Origin: Acidobacteriota bacterium
GTDB lineage: Bacteria; Acidobacteriota; Terriglobia; Acidiferrales; UBA7541
DNA length: 64,000 nt
Assembly: GCA_003223215.1 (NCBI GenBank)
Contig: QHYH01000086.1
Span: 21,224-85,223 of the forward strand
Direction of reading: 5' to 3'
Numbering within the stretch: position 1 is the first letter of the stretch; every line of letters starts with the position of its first letter. The position numbers and the translations under genes are program-made. The notes under the pieces were generated by a model. It ran no database searches and had not been told where the DNA came from. It saw nothing but the letters and a program-made list of their open reading frames with translations. Below are positions 9,546-16,640 of this stretch, in pieces.

Positions 9546-10180
9546 GGTCGAACTTTCTTATAACGTTGCCCTTTAATCCAGCAACCATCGATTCCGGGCG
9601 CAAGACTATCACGGAGCAGCAATCTGGCCCGATGAAGTCGCGTTTTTACGTTTGCTTCCGAGATTCCAAGAATGGCTGTTGTTTCTTTGATGCTCAAATT
9701 CTGAATGTCCCTGAGAACCAGAACCTCACGGTAACTTGGGTTGAGTGAATTGATTGCGTCCTGCACAGCCTTACAAACCTCGTTCTGTTCCAGCAATTCG
9801 GAAGGTATCGGTCGCCAGTCGGCATAGTCCCTGGGCCAAAAGTCTCCTTCTTCGTTGGGTGGTTGCCCGTCAAGGGACTCGTAGAGGTGTGAACGGGCCT
9901 TCCTCAATTTCATTTTGGCTTCGTTGTAGGTAATTCGTAAAAGCCATGTGCTGAACTTTGCTTCACCACGAAAACGAGAGAGGCCGGAGAATGCTTTTAG
10001 TACGGCTTCCTGTGCCACTTCTTCCGCATCGGCAGTATTTTTGACAACGGAAATCGCGGTTGCGTAAACCATGCGCTCATATGGGCGCACTAACTCGTAG
10101 AACGCCTCGCGGTCTCCAGCGCGCACACTTTCTATGAGCTCAGCCTCGTTAGGCGGCAATTGCGACTGTGTCATGCTCAT
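9539..10180 (-). CDS. ECF-type RNA polymerase sigma factor
   Basis: A 213-residue sigma-70 family member. Region 2 is visible at about residues 15-95 (FYELVRPYERMVYATAISVV, then DAEEVAQEAVLKAF) and region 4 at about 145-200 (LNPSYREVLVLRDIQNLSI, GISEANVKTRLHRAR). It is divergent from the bufferin operon, and ECF/anti-sigma pairs are known regulators of bufferin-type operons (for example the sigF regulon in Caulobacter). That link is inference here. A GAAACTTTTC motif lies about 50 bp upstream, pointing to autoregulation. The linker PRDYADWRPIP is shared with the second sigma factor at 18096. Confidence 0.88.
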   Translation of the reverse strand: MSMTQSQLPPNEAELIESVRAGDREAFYELVRPYERMVYATAISVVKNTADAEEVAQEAVLKAFSGLSRFRGEAKFSTWLLRITYNEAKMKLRKARSHLYESLDGQPPNEEGDFWPRDYADWRPIPSELLEQNEVCKAVQDAINSLNPSYREVLVLRDIQNLSIKETTAILGISEANVKTRLHRARLLLRDSLAPGIDGCWIKGQRYKKVRPW

Positions 10181-10232
10181 CTTCGCAAACGGATCGATAC
10201 AGTTCGTCGGAGAGTTTGATTCCCGAGTGATC

Positions 10233-10242
10233 GAAAAGTTTC
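10233..10242 (-). promoter_or_regulatory. GAAACTTTTC motif upstream of the ECF sigma gene (candidate -35 element)
   Basis: The reverse strand reads GAAACTTTTC about 53 bp before the sigma start. The identical decamer occurs twice upstream of the gene at 21511 (21164-21173 and 21443-21452). A GAAC-like -35 is typical of ECF promoters, so this may be the recognition element of one or both ECF factors. No clear shared -10 was identified. Confidence 0.4.
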
Positions 10243-10578
10243 AACCACCGGCGTAATGAATGAAAAAAGTCATCCGAAGTTGGATTTGCCTATCGAGAAC
10301 GGGCCGCTGTTCGTCCCGTGCTGCGTCGCGATAAAACTGTCGTTGACACCACGTCACCGCTGGACTGGCAATCCGACCTCCATAGTGGATTTTGGAAACC
10401 TTTATGCGCCTTGCGACTCTCACTCAGCGGACGAAGCACTTTCGTGGACGCTCAGGGCGATCTTAAGACCATCTAGCCGTAGTTGTTTGGTCCGGGCAGC
10501 GAGATTTTTGTTCGAAAAATCCCATGAATATCCGGAGCGTGTTTCGCACATCATTCTAATGATCGGAGAATTCTGAAA

Positions 10579-10902
10579 ATGACGAAGACGACAAAGGCTA
10601 TCTTGGCGGGCGCGGCGTTCGCGGGACTGTTTGCCGGAACGACGGGGACCGTTCGTGCCTCAAACCTGTTCCCTTCGCTGAAGACTTCTTACAGCACGCA
10701 GGATCAGGGCCAGAGCGACGACCAGAAGGCCGATAAGAAGGTAAAGGAAAAGCACGTCTGTAAGGGTCAGAACTCGTGCAAGGGCAAGGGCGGTTGCAAA
10801 ACCGGCGACAATGGCTGCAAGGGCAAGAACTCTTGCAAGGGCAAGGGTGGTTGCCGGACCGATGGAAAGAAAATGGGTGACGATAAGGCCCCTTCGGCCT
10901 GA
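10579..10902 (+). CDS. bufA: Bufferin-type metallophore precursor (Cys-rich exported peptide)
   Basis: A 107-residue precursor with a signal peptide (about residues 1-27, ending VRAS), a charged linker and a core with six cysteines at 61, 67, 73, 80, 86 and 92. The core consists of two near-identical copies of CKGxNSCKGKGGC joined by KTGDNG. Bufferins are ribosomal, post-translationally modified peptides in which an MNIO (DUF692) enzyme alters core cysteines to make copper- or metal-binding groups, and the product is exported to the periplasm. The MNIO, its partner and a DoxX gene follow directly. It resembles the BufA2-like group rather than DUF2282. The metal and the modified residues are not visible from sequence. 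Confidence 0.82.
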   Translation: MTKTTKAILAGAAFAGLFAGTTGTVRASNLFPSLKTSYSTQDQGQSDDQKADKKVKEKHVCKGQNSCKGKGGCKTGDNGCKGKNSCKGKGGCRTDGKKMGDDKAPSA

Positions 10903-10983
10903 TCTCGATCTAACCACGTTCTCCTGGGGCAAGGGCAGGTTAAAGTGCTCGATCTTTTCCCGCTGGAGCGGACGGAGTCTCAC

Positions 10984-11835
10984 ATGCCCGCGAATCGATT
11001 CAACAACTTCACCAACTACGGTATAGGAATTGGGCTTCGCGCCCCCCACTACGACCACATCCTGACGCGAAAGCCGGTCGTGGACTGGTTCGAAATTATC
11101 TTCGAGAATTTCATGATTGGCGGCGGCCGACCGCTGCGCATCCTTGATCAAATCTTGGAGCAGTATCGTGTGGTGCAGCACGGAGTTTCGATGTACTTCG
11201 GGTCGGCAAACCGGCCCGACAGGGAGCATCTGCGCCGCCTCAAAAGTCTCGTCAAGCGTACAGGGACGCCTTGGGTGTCTGACCATCTCTGCTGGGGCAG
11301 TGTGGACGGAACCTATACCCATGACTTGCTCCCGATGCCCTACACGTTTGAAGCGGCCAAGATCACAGCCCAGAAGCTCCGGTATGTGCGTGATTTTCTC
11401 GAAGTCCCGATAGCGGTCGAGAACGTTAGCAGCTATGCCGAATACCATGTGTCCGAGATGACCGAATGGGAGTTTCTGAACGAAGTCGTGGAGCGAGCCG
11501 ATTGTGGAATTCTTTTGGACGTCAACAATATCTACGTTTCTTCCCAAAACCACAATTTTAATCCCTTAACTTATATCAATAGCGTACCGGCAGACCGCGT
11601 GGCCCAGATTCATATCGCCGGCCACTCAAAATTTGAGAAGTTCATTCTGGATACGCACGACCATCCGGTTCTTGACCCCGTCTGGAAACTCTATGACCGC
11701 GCCATCCAGCGCGCGGGGCATACGGCAACGCTGCTCGAGTGGGATGACAGGATTCCCTCTTTTCAGGAAGTTCATGACGAGGCGCTCAGAGCCGATCGAT
11801 TTCTTGCTGATACACAGCTAAAGGTTGCCGTATGA
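10984..11835 (+). CDS. bufB: MNIO-family (DUF692) peptide-modifying oxidase
   Basis: Multinuclear non-haem iron-dependent oxidative enzyme with a TIM-barrel fold that modifies cysteines of the precursor peptide. Metal-ligand blocks of the family are all visible: QHGVSMYFGS, VSDHLCWG, VAVENVSSY (printed IAVENVSSY), GILLDVNNIYVSSQNH, QIHIAGHS, DTHDHPV and LLEWDDRIPSF. ATG 10984 is chosen because GGACGGAG precedes it; an in-frame GTG at 10945 would add 13 unsupported residues. The gene lies 81 bp after bufA and overlaps bufC by 4 bp (ATGA), so the three are co-translated. Confidence 0.92.
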   Translation: MPANRFNNFTNYGIGIGLRAPHYDHILTRKPVVDWFEIIFENFMIGGGRPLRILDQILEQYRVVQHGVSMYFGSANRPDREHLRRLKSLVKRTGTPWVSDHLCWGSVDGTYTHDLLPMPYTFEAAKITAQKLRYVRDFLEVPIAVENVSSYAEYHVSEMTEWEFLNEVVERADCGILLDVNNIYVSSQNHNFNPLTYINSVPADRVAQIHIAGHSKFEKFILDTHDHPVLDPVWKLYDRAIQRAGHTATLLEWDDRIPSFQEVHDEALRADRFLADTQLKVAV

Positions 11836-12751
11836 GCCTCGCGAACCTGCAGAAGGCCGTGGCCCGTGCGGTCATGCAACCGTTGACCCGGAACGAGCAC
11901 ATGCGAGTGGTTGGCCCAGGTGGCGAAAGAATGCGTCGCTACGCCGCCCGTTACATTAAGCCGAACGACCGTCTGACTTCCTTCGAACGGCTTGAAATCT
12001 ACAACCGACAATATTGGTTCCGTGTTCTCGGAAGTATGGCCGAAGATTTCCCGGGCTTGCGCAAGATTCTTGGCGAGCGCCGGTTTGATGATATGTGCCG
12101 TGCTTACTTGACCGAATGTCCCTCACGGTCGTTCACGCTAAGAAATCTCGGGTCGCGATTGGAAGCCTGGTTGCGCCATAATCCGCAATGGGTACGCGGC
12201 AAGGAAGTTCTGGCCCTCGACATGGTTCGTCTCGAGTGGGCCGATATCGAAGCGTTTGATGGGGAAGCGGAACCGGTGCTGCGTCCAGAGGAACTCGATG
12301 CCGATTCCGTGTCCAAGCTCAGATTACGGGTCCAGCCTTACGTGCAACTCTTAGAGCTCCACTATCCCGTGGACGACCTGGTGCTGCAAGCGAAGGACGA
12401 TGAAGGGACGAACTTCGCGAGCAATGCCGTGGGTGAGCTGCGCAGACGTATGAAGGTTCGGGCCGTGGTGGCCCTCAAGCCGCAAAAAATCTTTCTTGTT
12501 GTTCACCGTTTAGATTTCTCCGTGTATTTCCGCCGCATCGAACGCGAGGAATACTCAATGCTTAAAGCCCTACATGGGGGGGATCGATCGCTGGCGCCAT
12601 AGAGTCCGCTTTTCAGGCGAGGTCGATTCCGATCTGTGATCGCGAGGGGTACGTGCGGCACTGTTTTGAGAGGTGGGGTGCTTTGGGTTGGTTTTGCCAG
12701 CCCGGCGCACGACAAATTGGGAATCATGAAATCGGAAAGGTAAAGGTGTGA
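11832..12751 (+). CDS. bufC: DUF2063 peptide-binding partner of the MNIO enzyme, frameshifted in a G-run
   Basis: BufC-type proteins have an N-terminal DUF2063 helical domain (here YNRQYWFRVLGSMAEDFPGL near residue 60, typical of the family) and a C-terminal RRE-like domain that presents the precursor peptide to the MNIO enzyme. The uninterrupted frame ends at 12602 after ALHGGDRSLAP. Just before it is a run of seven Gs (12576-12582). Reading with one more G gives GGSIAGAIESAF and ERWGALGWFCQP, the normal family C-terminus, to a stop at 12749-12751. Homopolymer undercalling is the simplest explanation, so the real gene probably extends to 12751, ten bases before the DoxX gene. Confidence 0.82.
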
Positions 12752-12760
12752 ATCACGGCT

Positions 12761-13258
12761 ATGAATGGACTGCTTACAAAAGCTAGGCAATTACACGACC
12801 TGCTTTTTGCATTGGTCTCCTACGCCCAGACGCCTTTCCTTTTGTTCGTTAGGCTTTATTGGGGCTGGCAACTGGCGCAAAGCGGTTGGGGCAAGCTGCA
12901 TAATCTGGACAAAGTGGCAGAGTTCTTCACCAGCCTAAACCTACCAGCGCCTGGCGAGATGGCTGTGTTTATTGCGTGCGTGGAACTCTTTGGAGCAATC
13001 TTTTTCGCGATCGGCGCCTTTTCGAGAATCACCTCTTTGGTTCTCACCGTGAACTTGACCATGGCTTATGTAATCGCGGACCGCGAGGCTCTTTTGTCGA
13101 TCTTTTCCGATCCGGACAAATTCACAGCGGCGGCCCCCTACAACTTCCTTTTTGCTGTGCTGCTTGTGCTGATTTTTGGAGCCGGCAAGGTATCGGCCGA
13201 TAGGGCGCTCGGGTACCTTGTAGAAGGGCGAGGAAGAGAAACGTCCATTGCCGCGTGA
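12761..13258 (+). CDS. DoxX-family membrane protein of the bufferin operon
   Basis: A 165-residue inner-membrane protein with four predicted transmembrane helices (about residues 25-45, 65-85, 88-108 and 120-140) and the DoxX signature VRLYWGWQLAQSGWGKL. DoxX members accompany BufABC in known bufferin operons (sometimes called BufD) and may take part in thiol or quinone redox at the membrane. That role is inferred. It is the fourth gene of the run starting at 10579, beginning about 10 bp after the restored end of bufC. Confidence 0.85.
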   Translation: MNGLLTKARQLHDLLFALVSYAQTPFLLFVRLYWGWQLAQSGWGKLHNLDKVAEFFTSLNLPAPGEMAVFIACVELFGAIFFAIGAFSRITSLVLTVNLTMAYVIADREALLSIFSDPDKFTAAAPYNFLFAVLLVLIFGAGKVSADRALGYLVEGRGRETSIAA

Positions 13259-13282
13259 CGTTTCCTTCCCGGTGAGTACCTC

Positions 13283-14303
13283 ATGGGACGCCCCGCTGTT
13301 TTGCGAAGGTTTGTTCGCTGTGCTGCCTTCGCGGTCTGTTCATGTGTTTTCGGATCGTCGGCTGGTTCGACGTTTGAAATGACTTCGACCCTGTTAGTCG
13401 GCGGCGCACGAATCGAGGTCGTGAGTGACCGCGGAAGCGTGCAGCTACCGATGGAAGATGTTCTTGGCTGGGTGAAGTCCGCGGCGGAGTCCGTCCGCAT
13501 TTATTACGGGCACTACCAGATTTCTCGTGTCTCCATCCGTGTCTCGCCCTTTGCCGGAAAGGGCATCCGCGACGGAATGACGTTCGGAGGCGACGAAGGA
13601 GGCCGAATCACCATCCGAGTCGGAACCGAAACTTCTGCCACGGAGTTTGCCTCGGACCGGACATTAACTCACGAGATGGTTCATCTGGCTTTCCCCTCGG
13701 TCGAGGAAACCACCATTGGATCGAGGAAGGGATTGCTACATACGTTGAGCCGATCGCAAGGATTCGCGCCGGGTACCTAGCCCCCAGGAGAATGTGGGTC
13801 GACTTGGTTCGGGACATGCCGCAGGGTTTGCCGCAAAAAGGAGATCGGGGACTGGACCGGACCCATACTTGGGAAGAACGTATTGGGGCGGTGCGATTTT
13901 CTGCGTGTTCGCCGACGTCAAGATTCGGCGGCAAACAAGGAACACAAAAGGCTTGGAGCACGCGCTTCGCGCTATCCTTGAGGCGGGGGGAGACATTCGC
14001 AGCAACTGGGACCTTTTGGAGGCGTTGCAGATTGGCGACCGGGCCACGGGAACGAGGGTGCTTCTGAACCTCTACGAAGAGATGAAGGACAAGCCGGTTC
14101 TCGTTGATCTGGACGCTCTTTGGGCGGACCTTGGTGTGCGCGTCGCTGGGCAAAAGGTGCGGTTCGACGAGGGTGCTCCCTTCGCTGCCATCCGGCATGC
14201 TATCACCGGAGATTCAGGATGGGCCACTGCGAGTATTTCGCGTGAGCAGTCGAAGACTCTTTTTGCCGGCCGTACCGCCCGGCGGCCTCGGCTGTCGAAA
14301 TGA
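13283..14303 (+). pseudogene. Gluzincin-type metallopeptidase, exported, with two frameshifts
   Basis: The first frame (13283-13780) gives a signal-like N-terminus and the zinc motif LTHEMVHLAFPS (HExxH). A second frame then supplies HWIEEGIATYVEPIARIR, the third zinc ligand region of gluzincins of the peptidase MA-like type. A third frame from about 13875 continues RTYWGGAIFCVFADVKIRR to the stop at 14303. Indels at about 13705-13715 and 13872-13877 account for this, and removing them gives one continuous protein of about 340 residues. It lies 24 bp after the DoxX gene and might be part of the same transcript. Whether it is a true pseudogene depends on read quality. Confidence 0.7.
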
Positions 14304-14382
14304 CCCGAGACGATCCCTGAGGAAAGAGCGGTGATGAACCGGTGGATTCCTTACAATCAAGTCTCTCTGGAAACCAGCTATG

Positions 14383-14835
14383 TCAGGCACAACTCGTCGA
14401 GGCAGAGGATTTCAGTGGACGCACCCACCTTTGAACCAGAGCTTCCAATTCTTCAAGCTGGGAATACGGCACCAAGGTGCAGTTTGGATGCGTATTCCCC
14501 GTGATCAAAAGTGAGATCCTTTGCTCCACAGCTCGCTCGTAGAAAAGAATCGTTTTCTTTTGCGTTGCTCCAAGCAGATAGCCGGTCTCAAAGCCCAAGC
14601 CAAACGACGAGCCCGAGACTTCGGCAATGAAGATATCGCACTCTGCGAGCCACTTCATGTCGCGCGCAAAAATCTCCTGAGGAGGCACGCGGCGGTCCGC
14701 GCCCCAAGCATCTCCCTGGACCAGGTGGCTGGTGAGGACTTGATGTCCCATGGCTTGGAGAATGCTTAGGAGTCTCTTTGCTGCCTGCACAGACGAGCGG
14801 TTCCCCGCCACGGTAAACCCCAGATAAACCCTCAT
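14383..14835 (-). CDS. Nucleoside 2-deoxyribosyltransferase-like / DNPH1-like protein
   Basis: A 150-residue protein with the fold signature of the deoxyribosyltransferase/DNPH1 family. It has MRVYLGFTVAG at the N-terminus (first strand and nucleotide loop), DMKWLAECDIFIAEVSGSS, then FGLGFETGYLLGA with the Glu that acts as nucleophile in the family, and a late strand KTILFYE. Members cleave or exchange N-glycosidic bonds of deoxynucleosides or their monophosphates. Substrate is uncertain. It is the last gene of the reverse-strand block that starts with the DUF1223 gene but is separated from the OsmC gene by about 140 bp. Confidence 0.72.
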   Translation of the reverse strand: MRVYLGFTVAGNRSSVQAAKRLLSILQAMGHQVLTSHLVQGDAWGADRRVPPQEIFARDMKWLAECDIFIAEVSGSSFGLGFETGYLLGATQKKTILFYERAVEQRISLLITGNTHPNCTLVPYSQLEELEALVQRWVRPLKSSASTSCA

Positions 14836-14975
14836 TGGCTAGACGCGGCCCCTCGCGCGCTTGAGACGAAAAGGTACCTGTAGAATTCGCGCTGCGCAAC
14901 AGCGGTGACTTCGCCAGATGCTCAACCCTGGATTAGTTTAGATGCAAGCGTCAAAAGACTCACAACACAAAGAGT

Positions 14976-15449
14976 TCAAGAAGCCGCGAGCTCGAAAGAT
15001 GAACTGAGCTGTATGGCCCTGTGTAGGGTGCGATAGAGCGGGCAGCGCATGGCGTAAACGCCATGCGTACGTTCGACTGTCTCCCTGACGCTTTCGGGCG
15101 CCACCAAGCGCATCGCCACATGGATGCGGCGGATGACTAGCACGCCGTCCTCCGTTTCCACCTCGCCGGTCACTTCGGCCGTCAATTTCCCATTGCAGGC
15201 ATCAATTTGGCGTGCTTCCAGCGCACCTCCGAAAGTGCCCATCATTCAACCGGCAGTTGCGGAAACGACGTAATCAATCGTCGAGGAGTGCGACTCCTGC
15301 AACTTTGCGGGGTCAATTTTGTAATGTTCGGCGATGGCCCCGTGGACGCTATAAATCACGGGCTTGGACTCGCCGGGCAGGTGCGCAATGCGGAGCGGGC
15401 CCTCGCGGCGTTCTATGCGCGATTTCGAAACATAAACGACGTTACTCAT
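14976..15449 (-). CDS. OsmC-family peroxidase, candidate selenoprotein with in-frame UGA
   Basis: OsmC/YhfA proteins reduce organic hydroperoxides with two cysteines. The frame from ATG 15449 runs through SSTIDYVVSATAG to a TGA at 15246-15248, then continues without a shift through MMGTFGGALEARQ and MRCPLYRTL to the true stop at 14976. In the family the residue after the Ala-Gly is the peroxidatic Cys (AAGGC in YhfA), and the TGA sits exactly there. The second Cys (CPLYRTL) is intact. A hairpin with a G-starting loop lies 20-34 nt after the UGA. Sec in OsmC-like proteins is known from metagenomic selenoproteome surveys. Without Sec machinery the product would stop at about 67 residues. Confidence 0.78.
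15212..15226 (-). promoter_or_regulatory. bSECIS-like hairpin in the OsmC-family gene
   Basis: In the mRNA, GUGC pairs with GCAC around a 7-nt loop GCUGGAA. The loop starts with G, 24 nt after the UGA. Bacterial SECIS elements need a G in the first two loop positions, roughly 16-37 nt after the UGA. The stem is short (4 bp, extendable past a bulged G), so support is moderate. Confidence 0.5.
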
Positions 15450-15498
15450 GGTCTTCACCCTTCCGATCAATCTTCCCTCGTTCAATCAACCCTAGAAT

Positions 15499-16574
15499 CT
15501 ATTTGTGTTGAATCGCCTTGGGAGATCGCTTCAGGTCAAGAGGTCGAATCTGCAACTCCCATTTTACCGGGACTGACGCAGGCGGATAGCAAATCGTCTT
15601 ATCGCAGGCTTGATATCGCAGTTCTCCTCCAATCGAAACCGTCTTGCTGGCTGATAACAGCGCCCGTAGGCCATCCCCGAGACTTTAGACGCACCAACCG
15701 TTACATCCTGTGTAATCCTGAAGCTGCCGTCGAATACCGGGACTTGTTCCTTGATGGCTTCCAAGTAAAGGGTTTTAGGGGTGGGGTAAATCACGGGCGC
15801 CGGCTCAATTCCGCCGGGCGCCTGCAAGATCAACTGGATAGGCTTGTATCCCCGCACTCCCGGAGAATACACGTGAACATCTGGCGGAAGTTTAATTTCT
15901 GCCGTTAACGTGACGCGGCTGCCTGCGACTACGGTCCGATCCGATTGGGAAAGAGTGAGTTGAAGGTGGGGCGCCTCAACAGCTTGGCTAACTTCCTCGT
16001 TTAGTTCAGGGAAAAGCTTCCCAAAGACATTGTTCGCCGTGAAACGGTTGGTGTATTTGGCTTCGAAAAACTTCTCACGAACAACCCCGCCTGAATCGAT
16101 ATAAAAGAATCCGGGATAGGCCATTCCCTTGGTCATGCCTTGGGCTTCGGCGTTGAGCACCTTAAAACTTCGGATGATTTCAGAGTCAGGGTCAGCCAAT
16201 AAAGGAAATTCGATCTTGTGCCGCTCAGCGAAATCCTTCAGGATCGCGGGGCTATCGTAGCTGATGGCGGCAAGTTTGAGGCCTTCGGCTTCAAATCTTC
16301 TCTTCGCGTTTTGCAACTGCACGAGCTGCGCTTTGCAGAAGGGTCACCAATCCGCAGAGCGGAAGAAAAGAAGAATTGTGCCCTTCGTACCCTTCAGAGT
16401 CTCGTTGGACTGTCCTCTGCCGAATTGATCGGGCTGGCCAAACGCAGGAGCGTGCTGGCCGATTTCCAAGCCAATAGACGGAGCAAGGGGAGGTTTGTCC
16501 GGTGGCATTTCCTGTTCGGTAGGAACAGAAAAGGCAACCAGAACCAGCAAAAGAAAGACACTCCCGACCTTCAC
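15499..16574 (-). CDS. Redoxin fused to a DsbD-alpha-like domain, candidate selenoprotein (UxxC), with one frameshift
   Basis: The N-terminus is a signal or anchor (MKVGSVFLLLVLVAF). A thioredoxin/AhpC-type domain follows, with LLFFRSADW, then TGA (16344-16346), then PFCKAQLVQL. The TGA replaces the first Cys of the CxxC active site. Downstream, FPLLADPDSEIIR and AYPGFFYID are normal redoxin blocks. The C-terminal half is like the DsbD N-terminal domain (VTLTAEIKLPPDVHVYSPG, then YQACDKTICYPP with its redox pair). That pair appears only after a one-base shift at about 15685, giving a stop at 15499; the unshifted frame ends at 15564. A bSECIS-like hairpin follows the UGA. Probably a periplasmic thiol/selenol oxidoreductase. 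Confidence 0.75.
16312..16337 (-). promoter_or_regulatory. bSECIS-like hairpin in the redoxin gene
   Basis: In the mRNA a lower stem UGCAA/UUGCA, a small internal loop and an upper stem GCGC/GUGC enclose the apical loop AGCUC. The loop G at the second position lies 18 nt after the UGA. Stem layout, loop size and distance all fit the published bacterial SECIS model. Confidence 0.6.
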
Positions 16575-16640
16575 ATTTCGCTCCGGATTCGATTTTGCCT
16601 TCTTCCAGAGCCGTCCACGTTAATCACGAAACCCTTTGGT

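Noticed and set aside
10256-10576. 106-codon forward frame between the sigma gene and bufA
   Set aside because: No ribosome binding site or family features; it lies in the divergent promoter region and overlaps the GAAACTTTTC site neighbourhood.
10660-11553. 297-codon reverse frame opposite bufA and bufB
   Set aside because: Antisense shadow. bufA and the MNIO gene are clear on the forward strand; the C-terminal LALARVLALA repeats of this frame just mirror the bufA Cys repeat.
15246-16346. Reading both UGA codons as ordinary nonsense mutations or read errors
   Set aside because: The visible errors in this region are indels, not substitutions. Both UGAs fall exactly on catalytic Cys positions in adjacent redox genes and are followed by bSECIS-like hairpins. 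It stays possible until Sec genes are found.
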